A stretch of 64,000 bases of DNA from Asticcacaulis solisilvae (GTDB lineage: Bacteria > Pseudomonadota > Alphaproteobacteria > Caulobacterales > Caulobacteraceae), in NCBI RefSeq assembly GCF_017875235.1, contig NZ_JAGGMI010000002.1, positions 558,001-622,000 of the forward strand. The letters are read 5' to 3'. Below are positions 1 through 7,868 of the stretch, piece after piece. A program made the position numbers and the translations under genes. The stretch's first letter is position 1. Every line of letters starts with the position of its first letter. The notes beneath the pieces were generated by a model. It had not been told where the DNA came from, did no database searches, and saw only the letters and a program-made list of their open reading frames with translations.

Positions 1-17
1 CCTCCATATTGGCGGGC

Positions 18-347
18 ATGAGCCACAACATCACCCTGACCGCCGCCGCCGCGCGCCACATCAACCGCCTGAGCCAGGACGCCGGCCACCCCGTCATGCT
101 GCGTGTCATCGTCGAAGGCGGCGGCTGTTCGGGTTTCCAGTACAAGCTCGACCTGGTCAACGAAAAACAGCCGGACGAGAGCGAGATCAGTTTCGACGGC
201 GCCACGGCGCTCGTCGATGAGATATCGGCGCCGCTCATGGCCGGCTCGATGATCGACTATGTCGAGGAACTGGTGGGATCTCAGTTCAAGATTCTCAATC
301 CGCTGGCGACGGCATCCTGCGGCTGCGGAACGAGTTTCTCGCTCTAG
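18..347 (+). CDS. erpA: Iron-sulfur cluster insertion protein, HesB/IscA family (ErpA type)
   Basis: A-type Fe-S carrier of about 109 residues that receives clusters from the assembly scaffold and delivers them to apoproteins in the cytosol. The three conserved cluster ligands are visible: Cys37 in GGGCSGFQYK and the C-terminal CGCG pair Cys101/Cys103. The tail NPLATASCGCGTSFSL is closer to ErpA than to IscA, but the two are hard to separate by eye. I chose the ATG at 18; an in-frame TTG at 9 would add three residues. Exonuclease III follows 51 nt downstream on the same strand. The region upstream lies outside the window, so operon membership cannot be judged. Confidence 0.9.
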   Translation: MSHNITLTAAAARHINRLSQDAGHPVMLRVIVEGGGCSGFQYKLDLVNEKQPDESEISFDGATALVDEISAPLMAGSMIDYVEELVGSQFKILNPLATASCGCGTSFSL

Positions 348-398
348 GTTTTCTCTCTGGGCTTGCTCGAATCCAGCGGCCGCTTTACAGCTTTGGCC

Positions 399-1196
399 AT
401 GAAACTCGCGACCTGGAACGTCAACTCCGTCAATGCCCGGCTGCCGCTGCTTCTTGAGTGGTTCCGCGACGCCGCGCCCGATGTCTGCGCCCTGCAGGAA
501 ATCAAGTGCATCGACGAGAAGTTCCCGTACGAGGCCTTTGAATCGCTGGGCTATAACTGCGCCGTCCATGGCCAGAAGACATGGAATGGCGTCGCCATCC
601 TGTCGAAATTCCCATTGAGCGATGTGACCAAAGGATTGCCCGGCGACGAGACGGACGAGCAGTCGCGCTATATCGAAGCCGTCGTCGAGGCCCCCAGGCC
701 GATCCGTTTCGTCGGCATATATCTGCCGAACGGCAATCCGCTCGGCACCGACAAGTATGCCTATAAGCTCGGCTGGCTGAAGCGCCTGCATACGCGCGCT
801 GCCGAGCTTCTGGCCTTCGAGGAAGCCACCGTCATCACCGGCGATTTCAACATCATCCCGGCCAAGGACGATTGCTGGAAGGAAAGCGTCTGGCTCGACG
901 ACGCGCTTTATCAGCCGGCCGTCCGCCAGGCCTATCAGGGCCTGAAGAACCTCGGCTATACCGACGCCTTCGAGGCCATTCAGCCGGACGGCAACCGCTA
1001 CACCTTCTGGGACTACCAGGCAGGCGCCTGGCAGAAGAATGAAGGCATCCGCATCGATCACCACCTGCTGTCGCCCCAGGCTGCCGACCGGTTGACGGGG
1101 TTCACGATTCACAAGGACACGCGTGGCCGCACGCACGACGAAGCGAAACCGTCCGATCACGTCCCGGTCGAAATCGAAATAACAACGGAATATTAA
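399..1196 (+). CDS. xthA: Exodeoxyribonuclease III (AP endonuclease)
   Basis: Exonuclease III/AP endonuclease of the EEP (endonuclease-exonuclease-phosphatase) fold, 265 residues, acting in base excision repair by cutting at abasic sites and trimming 3' ends. Visible motifs are Asn7 in TWNVNS, the metal-binding Glu34 in LQEIK, the TGDFNI segment with catalytic Asp and Asn, and the C-terminal SDHVPV with the catalytic His. Length matches the bacterial family. The start at ATG 399 gives the canonical MKLATWNVNS N-terminus; the frame is open back to 363 but that extension (12 residues) is not family-like. It follows erpA closely and may be cotranscribed with it. Confidence 0.95.
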   Translation: MKLATWNVNSVNARLPLLLEWFRDAAPDVCALQEIKCIDEKFPYEAFESLGYNCAVHGQKTWNGVAILSKFPLSDVTKGLPGDETDEQSRYIEAVVEAPRPIRFVGIYLPNGNPLGTDKYAYKLGWLKRLHTRAAELLAFEEATVITGDFNIIPAKDDCWKESVWLDDALYQPAVRQAYQGLKNLGYTDAFEAIQPDGNRYTFWDYQAGAWQKNEGIRIDHHLLSPQAADRLTGFTIHKDTRGRTHDEAKPSDHVPVEIEITTEY

Positions 1197-1250
1197 CCGC
1201 TTGCCTGCAAGCTTAAAGCTTTCTTAGCCATAATCAGGCGTAAAGCTTTC

Positions 1251-1937
1251 ATGGCCCATGCTGCGCGTATCCTTCTCTACTTCCTGTTTGCCGGGATCGG
1301 CCTGACCCTGATCGCGTCCGGCCTGATGTGGTGGTTCGAAGCCTCCCGCCGCCTGTCGCGCGCCCTGCATTCCGCCCTCGGCAAGACTGCCGACGCCGTC
1401 ATCTTCGACCTCAGCGGCAAGAAGGCGGCGGGCCTCGATTTCACCGCCGGCGACCTCGCCATCCTGTGGGACACTGGCGCGCATGGCCTGGTGTTCGCAT
1501 TTGATGAGATCGAAGGCGCCGAACTGATCGTCGATGAGCGTGTCGTGGCGCGCGCCCAGCGCGGTGAACCGCGCCGGCTGCTCGACGAAAACCACGCCAA
1601 TGCCTCGCGCGTCATCCTGCGGCTGATGTTCGACCACGTCGAAACGCCGGAGATTGAAATCACGCTTTACGGCGACATTACCCAGAACCCGGTCCACGCC
1701 AAGACGGCCGCCGAGGCCGTACGCCTGGGCCGCAAATGGCTGTCGCACGTCGACGCCGTTATCAAGCGCATGCCCCAGCCGGTCGAGGCCGCACCATCTC
1801 CACCGGTGGAAAAGCCGCAGTCCGCTCCGGCCGTGGCGGCGCGCCCCGTCCCGGAAACGCCTTCGGACATCCCGCCGTGGGAGGACGACGACAGCCTGAT
1901 GGACGACGACACAGCCTACGCCCACATGCGCGCCTGA
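1251..1937 (+). CDS. Hypothetical single-pass membrane protein, paralogue of next gene
   Basis: A 228-residue protein of unknown function. It has one N-terminal membrane segment (about residues 5-28) followed by a soluble domain and a Pro-rich, then acidic C-terminus (DDDSLMDDD). The soluble core shares its layout with the product of the next gene: a strand ending in FAFDEIEGAELIVDERVVARAQRG aligns with YTIGDLFGLEVFVDGKVFARVVRAG, then RVILRLMFD aligns with TVVMRLVFD, and GRKWLSHVDAVIKR aligns with ARKWFYHVEAILRR. The soluble part most likely faces the cytoplasm if the short N-terminus is outside, but topology is not certain. I do not recognise a named family. Confidence 0.75.
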   Translation: MAHAARILLYFLFAGIGLTLIASGLMWWFEASRRLSRALHSALGKTADAVIFDLSGKKAAGLDFTAGDLAILWDTGAHGLVFAFDEIEGAELIVDERVVARAQRGEPRRLLDENHANASRVILRLMFDHVETPEIEITLYGDITQNPVHAKTAAEAVRLGRKWLSHVDAVIKRMPQPVEAAPSPPVEKPQSAPAVAARPVPETPSDIPPWEDDDSLMDDDTAYAHMRA

Positions 1938-2117
1938 TCGGCGAATGCGCAAAAATTCGCCTGTCAGCGTTGCGGCACTGAAACCACAATTTGCATGAAA
2001 ATAGGGACTTACCCCCTGTTTTATGCGGGTTCCGGCTAATTTGGGCGTTGCCCTCTTAACCTCGCTGGTAATGTGTGGTTAATATGTGGCGGTGCCATTT
2101 GCAGCAGAGTCCGAATC

Positions 2118-2855
2118 TTGCCGACATTCTTGCCAGCCCTGATTATTCTGTCCGCTGCCGTGCTGGCCATCCTGTTCATTTTGTACAGGATCTATGAAAC
2201 GCGTGTCGAACAGCCCAAGAAGCTCGAGGACGAGGTCAAGGAAGCCCTGGCCGGCGCCCGCCCCGAGGTCGAATCGATCGAGCCCGTGCGCCGCGCCGCC
2301 TGCGCCATCTCGTACGCCGCCAACAAGATCGTCATCGTCCGCGATTTCGGCAAGAAGCCGACGCGCATCTACACGATCGGCGACCTGTTCGGCCTGGAAG
2401 TCTTCGTCGATGGCAAGGTCTTCGCCCGCGTCGTCCGCGCCGGCTCGAACAAGCCGCTGGATACAGGGTCCTACAAGGCCGTCGATGACATCGATCCGAA
2501 TGTCCAGACCGTGGTGATGCGCCTGGTCTTCGACGATCCGTCGCACCCGGACTATGAGCTCAAGCTGTGGGACCCGAACGATGCCCTGACCGCCCGCGCC
2601 GAAGGTCCGCGCGCCGCGCTCGTCACCGCGCGCAAGTGGTTCTACCACGTCGAAGCCATCCTGCGCCGTCCGGCCCCCAGTGAACTGCGCGCACCGGCCC
2701 CCTTTGCCCCGGCGCCCGAACCCGCCAAGGTTGCGGCAGCCGCGGCGCCGGCCGCCATTCCCGCGCCGGCGCCCGCTATTCCCGCTCCGGCGCCGGCGGC
2801 TCCGCCCAAGCCCGATGGCGACGTCCTGAACGCGCCGCTCATTCCGTACATCTAA
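2118..2855 (+). CDS. Hypothetical single-pass membrane protein, paralogue of previous gene
   Basis: About 245 residues: an N-terminal membrane helix (LPALIILSAAVLAILFILYR), a charged linker, a soluble domain shared with the preceding gene, and an Ala/Pro-rich low-complexity tail (repeats of PAPA type) near the C-terminus ending NAPLIPYI. Function unknown. The start is uncertain: the frame is open from a GTG at 2073, but the TTG at 2118 places the membrane helix right at the N-terminus as in the paralogue. No strong ribosome-binding site is seen for either. The NnrU-like gene begins only 7 nt downstream, suggesting cotranscription. Confidence 0.7.
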   Translation: MPTFLPALIILSAAVLAILFILYRIYETRVEQPKKLEDEVKEALAGARPEVESIEPVRRAACAISYAANKIVIVRDFGKKPTRIYTIGDLFGLEVFVDGKVFARVVRAGSNKPLDTGSYKAVDDIDPNVQTVVMRLVFDDPSHPDYELKLWDPNDALTARAEGPRAALVTARKWFYHVEAILRRPAPSELRAPAPFAPAPEPAKVAAAAAPAAIPAPAPAIPAPAPAAPPKPDGDVLNAPLIPYI

Positions 2856-2862
2856 GTCACCC

Positions 2863-3555
2863 ATGTGGACCTTAGCGCTCGCCTGCGCCTTCTTCCTGTG
2901 CATCCACCTGATGATCAGCGGCACCACGCTGAAAGAGCAGCTTATTGGCGGCATCGGCAAGATTGCCTACTACACCCTCTTCAGCCTGTTCTCGATCGTC
3001 GGCCTGATGTGGATGAGCGTGGCGTTCGTCATCGCGCTCGGCAATCATGACGGCCTGAACCATACCTTCTGGACCGCGCCCCTGTTCCTGCGCATCCTGG
3101 CCCTCGTCGGCAATTTCCTGGCCTTTCTCCTGATCGTACTGGGCGTGCTCAGCCCATCGCCCAGCAACCTCCTTTCCTTGCGCGGCCTGCCGGAAAAGCC
3201 GGTCTACGGCATTATCCGCGTCTCGCGCCATCCGATCCTGGCCGGCATCGGCCTGTGGGCTCTGATCCATCTGATCTGTAACGGCAATCTGGCCAGCTGG
3301 GTCTTTTTCGGCTCCATCCTGGCCGTGTGCGCGCTGGGCGCCAACAATATCGACCGCAAGCGTGAAGCCCAGTTCGGCGAGGTCTACCGCCTGCTGAAAA
3401 AACGCACCTCGATCGTGCCGTTCGTCGCCATCATCGAGGGCCGGACGGCCTTCGTGCCCGATGAACTGGGCTATGCGCGCATGTTCCTGGCAGCCTCGAC
3501 CTTCGCCGTGTTCGCGGTTTTGCACGAACTATTGTTTGGTGCCCGCGCTTTGTGA
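2863..3555 (+). CDS. NnrU family integral membrane protein
   Basis: A 230-residue, multi-span inner-membrane protein resembling the NnrU family, which was first noted near nitrite/nitric oxide reductase genes and also resembles isoprenylcysteine methyltransferase-like membrane proteins. Visible features are an N-terminal helix (ALACAFFLCIHLMISG), several further hydrophobic helices, and the family-type segment YGIIRVSRHPILAGIGLWALIHL with an Arg-His-Pro core. No denitrification genes are nearby, so the biochemical role is unassigned. It follows the paralogue pair with a 7-nt gap and is followed by a possible weak terminator around 3623-3644 (CCGC/GCGG stem then a T run). Confidence 0.8.
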   Translation: MWTLALACAFFLCIHLMISGTTLKEQLIGGIGKIAYYTLFSLFSIVGLMWMSVAFVIALGNHDGLNHTFWTAPLFLRILALVGNFLAFLLIVLGVLSPSPSNLLSLRGLPEKPVYGIIRVSRHPILAGIGLWALIHLICNGNLASWVFFGSILAVCALGANNIDRKREAQFGEVYRLLKKRTSIVPFVAIIEGRTAFVPDELGYARMFLAASTFAVFAVLHELLFGARAL

Positions 3556-3687
3556 CGCATTTACAATAATTTTACCCAAGCCTTGACGGGACTTGCCGTG
3601 TCGGGGATAACTTTGGGGAAGGCCGCTCGCGGGCGGTTTTTAAAGCATCCGGTAAACCGGACAGGTGGGGTGTAAGAAGCGTCGGCC

Positions 3688-3864
3688 ATGAAGCTGTCAG
3701 CATTGACATTACTGTTGTTCTTCGTGTCCGTGGCGCTCGTCATGGCCAGCGTGGTCGGCTATTTCCGCCCCCTGCCCTACGTCACCGAATACCGCTACTG
3801 GCTGGCGCTCGGTGGCTACGGCATCCTGGCTTTCGGCATTATCTTCAAAGGCCACTCGCATTAG
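3688..3864 (+). CDS. Small two-helix membrane protein (58 aa)
   Basis: A short open frame from ATG 3688 to TAG 3864 encoding 58 residues. Residues 1-24 (MKLSALTLLLFFVSVALVMA) form one hydrophobic helix; a short loop PLPYVTEYRYW follows; residues 38-54 form a second hydrophobic helix, ending KGHSH. Codon third positions are strongly G/C like the neighbours, supporting real coding. It lies in the 340-nt space between the NnrU-like gene and a convergent dehydrogenase, with a perfect palindrome TCCGGTAAACCGGA about 28 nt upstream of the start. Function unknown. Confidence 0.6.
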   Translation: MKLSALTLLLFFVSVALVMASVVGYFRPLPYVTEYRYWLALGGYGILAFGIIFKGHSH

Positions 3865-3898
3865 CGAAGCCTGCGAGGCGTTTTAACGAACGCCTGCG

Positions 3899-4864
3899 CT
3901 ACTCAGCCTCGACCGGCTCTTCCACCGCCTCATCGATCGCCAACGCCAGGCTCAGCGCCGCCAGCGCTTCCTCGCCCGTACACAGCGGGCGTTCGCGGCG
4001 GCCCTGGACGGTTTCCAGGAAACGATAGACGCTGGTCCCCAGCGGATCCTTGGCAATGACCGCTTCCGAGAACTCGGCATTGAGCGCGAAGGGCGTCGTA
4101 TTTTCGAAGGTGCGGTTGAGGAAGTCGATCGAGACTTCACCGCTGGGGTAGACGATCCGCATGGTACGTTCACGGGCTTCAGCCATGCGCGACGCCTTGA
4201 ACGAGGCGGTCGAGCCATTCTCGAAGGTCAGTTCCGCGATCACTTCATCGGCGCCGGCGGCGCTGTATCCCTGTTCTTCACGGCGACGCGCCGAGGCGTC
4301 GAGACCGCCCGGTTCGCTGCCCGACAGGCTGAGCGCCAGGTCGAGGTCGTGGATCATGAGGTCGAGCACAACCGAAACATCGAGATTGCGTGTCGACGCC
4401 GTGCCGTTGCGGACAGCTTCCAGGCGCGTCGGACGCTCTGTCACGTCATAAAGCCCCATGGCTTCGAACACGCTGCGCTCCTGGTGGCCACAAGCCAGCA
4501 CCAGGCCTTTCGCCTCCGCCAGCTCCACCATGCGGTCACCATCTTCAGTAGAGGTCGCCAACGGCTTTTCGCTGTAGACATGAACCCCGGCATTCAGCGC
4601 CTTAAGCGCGATACCAGCGTGCGCGAAAGCCGGCGTAGCGACCGTCAGCACATCCAGCCGGCTCAGGAAATCGTCGAATTGGTCGCCGTAAAACGCTTTG
4701 ACGCCATAGCCATCGGCCAGGCCCTCGGCACGATCCTTGTCGAGGTCATAGATGCCGACGAACTCGACCGGAATGCCGGATTCGGGGGCCTGACGGTATT
4801 TGTTGGCATGGTAGCCGCCGAAAACACCGGCGCCGGCGACGCCTACCCGCAAAAGCTTCGACAT
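3899..4864 (-). CDS. Gfo/Idh/MocA family oxidoreductase
   Basis: NAD(P)-dependent sugar or sugar-nucleotide dehydrogenase of 321 residues. The N-terminal Rossmann fold carries GVAGAGVFGGYH (residues 8-19), and the family signature SEKPLA is at about 98-103 with the catalytic Lys. A C-terminal alpha/beta domain includes a histidine-containing segment (LDLMIHDLDLAL) typical of the substrate site. The substrate is not evident. A strong ribosome-binding site, AGGAGG, lies 5 nt before the ATG. It is transcribed divergently from the 5100 gene across about 235 nt. Confidence 0.88.
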   Translation of the reverse strand: MSKLLRVGVAGAGVFGGYHANKYRQAPESGIPVEFVGIYDLDKDRAEGLADGYGVKAFYGDQFDDFLSRLDVLTVATPAFAHAGIALKALNAGVHVYSEKPLATSTEDGDRMVELAEAKGLVLACGHQERSVFEAMGLYDVTERPTRLEAVRNGTASTRNLDVSVVLDLMIHDLDLALSLSGSEPGGLDASARRREEQGYSAAGADEVIAELTFENGSTASFKASRMAEARERTMRIVYPSGEVSIDFLNRTFENTTPFALNAEFSEAVIAKDPLGTSVYRFLETVQGRRERPLCTGEEALAALSLALAIDEAVEEPVEAE

Positions 4865-5099
4865 GACCGCCTCCTGTTACCGTTCGACGAGGGGTTGTAG
4901 ACCGGTTCGCGCCAGAACGAAAATGACTTTTTGGAAATTATACCCAAGGATATCGAGACGATATCATGTGCACAGCCGCGTGATCTTCGCACAAAGCGCT
5001 TTCGCGCCCGCAACCGCCGCGTTAAAAGCGACGCCACCTTGACCGCTCAGGCTTGCGCTTGGGCGGTAAGCTGTTCCGGACGCTATTTTGGAGACTGCC

Positions 5100-6008
5100 G
5101 TGAAACGTCTTTTCGGCGCTTATGTGATTGTCGACTACAGTGCCGCCGAAGGCAAGAAAACGGGCGAGTCCTCGGTATGGATCGGCGTCATGAAACGCGA
5201 CGTGCGTTTCCGTCTGTCCTACGAGACGCATAATCCGGCGACGCGCGCCGAAGCCCTCACCCTGCTGCGCTCCATCCTGGCCGACCTCCACAAGCGCGGC
5301 GACCGCATTCTGCTGGGCGTGGCGTTCGCGCTCGGCTTTCCGCGCGGCACGGTCAGCCGCCTCGAACTCAAGGGAACGCCGTGGCAGGCCATGCGCACCT
5401 TTCTTGTCCAGAACGTCGTCGACAAGGCTGACAACAGCAATAACCGCTTTCAGGTCGCCGCCAAGATGAACCGGCTGATGACCGACGAGGCCTGGCCATT
5501 CTGGGGCTGTCCCAAGAACGCCGCGCAGAAGTGGTTGTCGACGTTGAAGCCCGACTCGTTTGGCGATTTTCCCGAATTCCGCCTGACCGAGGACGCGGCG
5601 CGTAAACAGGTGAAAAAGACCGCCCAGCCGAAAAGCCTGTGGCAGATGCACGGCGCCGGCGTGGTCGGCGGCCAGGCCATGTTGGGCATCACGGCGACCA
5701 AGTCGGTCATGGATACGTTGGGTGAAACCGCGCGGCTGTGGCCCTTCGAAACCGGATTCGGCGCTCTGACGGAAGACTCGCTGGAGGGCATCAAGACGAT
5801 AGTCGCCGAAGTCTACCCACCTCTTTTCGAAGGCGAAGGCGCGTCCGGCGAAGTCAAGGACGCCGTCCAGGTGCGCTTGACGGCCGAAGCGCTGGCCGAC
5901 AAGGACGACAAGGGCGAATTGGCCGCCCTGTTCGGTGCACCCAAGGACCTGGGTAAGGCCGACGCCGACATCGCCGCCACCGAGGAAGGTTGGATTCTCG
6001 GCGTCTGA
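5100..6008 (+). CDS. Conserved protein of unknown function, possibly RNase H-like (DUF429-like)
   Basis: A 302-residue soluble protein. I recall alphaproteobacterial relatives labelled cobalamin biosynthesis protein CbiG-like, but nothing here resembles a cobalamin enzyme and no cobalamin genes are nearby. The N-terminus YVIVDYSAA followed by SVWIGV, and a central LLGVAFALGFPRG, resemble the Asp-bearing strands of DUF429-type RNase H-fold proteins; this is inference. The GTG start at 5100 is favoured because GGAG lies 6 nt upstream; an in-frame TTG at 5088 would overlap that site. YnfA follows after 78 nt that hold a dispersed hairpin repeat. Confidence 0.65.
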   Translation: MKRLFGAYVIVDYSAAEGKKTGESSVWIGVMKRDVRFRLSYETHNPATRAEALTLLRSILADLHKRGDRILLGVAFALGFPRGTVSRLELKGTPWQAMRTFLVQNVVDKADNSNNRFQVAAKMNRLMTDEAWPFWGCPKNAAQKWLSTLKPDSFGDFPEFRLTEDAARKQVKKTAQPKSLWQMHGAGVVGGQAMLGITATKSVMDTLGETARLWPFETGFGALTEDSLEGIKTIVAEVYPPLFEGEGASGEVKDAVQVRLTAEALADKDDKGELAALFGAPKDLGKADADIAATEEGWILGV

Positions 6009-6027
6009 ACAGGCAGATTCTATTTGG

Positions 6028-6074
6028 TCGCGATATTTAGCCAAAAACCGCTGCACACTTTTTGCCATATCGCT
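6028..6074. repeat. Dispersed palindromic repeat, copy A
   Basis: A 47-nt imperfect hairpin between the 5100 gene and ynfA. Outer arms are GCGATAT/ATATCGC; inner arms are CCAAAAA/TTTTTG-C around a loop containing GCTGCACAC. It matches copy B (17338-17384, reverse complement) at 46 of 47 positions by eye. Confidence 0.8.
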
Positions 6075-6086
6075 TACCGTGACGGC

Positions 6087-6419
6087 ATGAAAAGCTTCGC
6101 CGTCTATCTCCTCGCCGCCATCGCCGAAATCGCCGGCTGCTACAGCCTGTGGGCCGTGCTCAAGCTCGGCAAGCCGGCCTGGTGGCTGGCGCCGGGTGCG
6201 CTGTCGCTCTGCCTGTTCGCCTGGCTCTTGACACTGGTCGACAGCACCGCCGCCGGACGCGCCTATGCCGCTTACGGCGCCATCTATATCGCGGCGTCGC
6301 TTTCCTGGATGTGGTGGGTCGAAAAACAGCCACCCGACGCCTGGGATGCCGGCGGACTGGTGCTTTGCCTGATCGGTTCGGCGGCCATCCTGTACGGCCG
6401 CAAGCTTATTCAATTCTGA
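6087..6419 (+). CDS. ynfA: YnfA family small membrane protein
   Basis: A 110-residue integral membrane protein of the YnfA/UPF0060 family, related to small multidrug resistance transporters. Four hydrophobic helices are visible, with the family-like N-terminus [19 protein letters not shown] and the central [16 protein letters not shown] segment. The ATG at 6087 is the family-like start; the longer frame back to 6024 would translate the hairpin repeat and is rejected. There is no clear Shine-Dalgarno sequence between the repeat and the ATG. It ends 10 nt from the convergent MATE gene. Confidence 0.9.
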   Translation: MKSFAVYLLAAIAEIAGCYSLWAVLKLGKPAWWLAPGALSLCLFAWLLTLVDSTAAGRAYAAYGAIYIAASLSWMWWVEKQPPDAWDAGGLVLCLIGSAAILYGRKLIQF

Positions 6420-6429
6420 ATTTCTAGAA

Positions 6430-7824
6430 TCAAATTACTTCTGAAATGTCAGAATTATTGCGCCGCGCGGCCTTGCGATCCAGCCACATAAATCGCGCCA
6501 CCAGCAGAGTGGCCGACATCCAGCTCGCTATCGCGCAAGCATAGATAAGCCCTGGCACCCCAATGCCGAAATGCAGCGAGAACAGGTAGCCCAGCGGCAG
6601 CATGATCAGGCCGTAGGAGATGTAGTGCAGCACCGGCGCCACCAGCACGTCCTGACGCGCGCGCAGGGCCTGGGCCGCCACGACCTGTATGCCGTCCGGA
6701 ATGAAGAACAGGCACGCCAGCAACAGCGCGGCCTGGACGCCGGTGCGCAAGGCCGCTTCCGATGTATAGCCGGCCGCCAGCCATTGCGATCCGATCAGCA
6801 CGGTAACGCAGACCGCCATCATGAAGGCGGCCGCCGAGATAAAACTCACCCGGCCCGTGCGCGCAATGCCACGCGGATCATCGGCGCCGTAGGCCCGGCC
6901 GACCAGGACCGAGCAGCCAATGGCCAGCCCCATGGGCACCATGAAGACGATGCTGGCGAAGTTGAGCACGATCGCCCAGACGGCGACCGCCTCTTCGGAC
7001 ATCCGGCCGGCAAAGACCGTCATGCCGGCAAAGGCAGCAACTTCGATGAAGTAGGATGCGCCGGCGGCGTAGCCGATCTGACGCTGCTCACGCGCGCCCT
7101 GCGGGTCGGGCGCGTGGCGGTCCAGCAGTCGCAGCGGCTTTACCTCCTTCAACGTGAACAGGTAGACGACTAGCCCCAAAGTCACCAGACCGCGCGCAAC
7201 GAGCGTCGAAATGGCCGCCCCCATGGCGCCGTCACTGTCGATCCCCGGTAGCCGGACGATGCCCGGCACCAGCACCAGCAGGAGTGCGACATTGACGACA
7301 TTGCCGGCCCAGGTGAAAACCATGCCCGGCCGCGTCCTGCCTAATCCTTCGAGAAATTCGGAAACGGCGACCGCCACCATGTAAAACGGCATGCTGAGCG
7401 CAAAGACCAGCAGTGGTCCGGCGGCGCCCGTCGCGATCCCTGACTTGACGGTGGCCTTCAGCATGGATGGGCCAGCCAGGAGCAGCAGGATCATCGAACC
7501 CACGCCCAGGATAAGGGCATAGACCATGCCGCGCTGAAAGGTTCCGCCGATACGGTGCTGCTCGTCGCCGCCGACGAAATGGGCGGTCTTGACCTGGATG
7601 CCGACCAGCAGGCCGATCGAGGTCACCAGAAAGATGCTCGTCGGCGCCCAGGCCAGAGAGTGAAACCCCAACTCCGCCGACGAAAAATGTCCGACCACCA
7701 GCGTGTCCATCAGCCCCATCAGCATGAAGCCCAGGCGTGACAGGACGACCGGCCACGACAGACGGTAAAGGGCGGCATAAGCCGCCCTTGTCTCAGGGGT
7801 CAATTGTGATCTCAATCGCAACAT
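6430..7824 (-). CDS. MATE family efflux transporter (NorM-like)
   Basis: A 464-residue inner-membrane exporter of the multidrug and toxic compound extrusion family, driven by Na+ or H+ gradients. About twelve hydrophobic helices can be traced. The N-terminal segment LYRLSWPVVLSRLGFMLMGLMDTLVVGHF is the characteristic first repeat, and GLAIGCSVLVGRAYGADD marks the second half. The start at 7824 is supported by AGGAGG four nt upstream; the frame is open for another 72 codons but without membrane-protein character. It converges with ynfA, and both stop codons lie within complementary AATTCTGA/TCAGAATT arms (6412-6419 and 6449-6456). Confidence 0.92.
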   Translation of the reverse strand: MLRLRSQLTPETRAAYAALYRLSWPVVLSRLGFMLMGLMDTLVVGHFSSAELGFHSLAWAPTSIFLVTSIGLLVGIQVKTAHFVGGDEQHRIGGTFQRGMVYALILGVGSMILLLLAGPSMLKATVKSGIATGAAGPLLVFALSMPFYMVAVAVSEFLEGLGRTRPGMVFTWAGNVVNVALLLVLVPGIVRLPGIDSDGAMGAAISTLVARGLVTLGLVVYLFTLKEVKPLRLLDRHAPDPQGAREQRQIGYAAGASYFIEVAAFAGMTVFAGRMSEEAVAVWAIVLNFASIVFMVPMGLAIGCSVLVGRAYGADDPRGIARTGRVSFISAAAFMMAVCVTVLIGSQWLAAGYTSEAALRTGVQAALLLACLFFIPDGIQVVAAQALRARQDVLVAPVLHYISYGLIMLPLGYLFSLHFGIGVPGLIYACAIASWMSATLLVARFMWLDRKAARRNNSDISEVI

Positions 7825-7868
7825 GGAGCCTCCTGTACCGGAGTTCCCTCGCCCGAGCAACCGACAGG

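Noticed and set aside
2041-2090. TTAA pairs that could be CtrA boxes upstream of the second paralogue
   Set aside because: Spacing between the TTAA elements is about 18 nt instead of the required 7, so they do not fit the CtrA consensus.
5022-6413. Long minus-strand open frame of 463 codons over the 5100-6419 region
   Set aside because: It is antisense to well-supported genes, its translation lacks any recognisable motif, and GC-rich DNA commonly gives such shadow frames.
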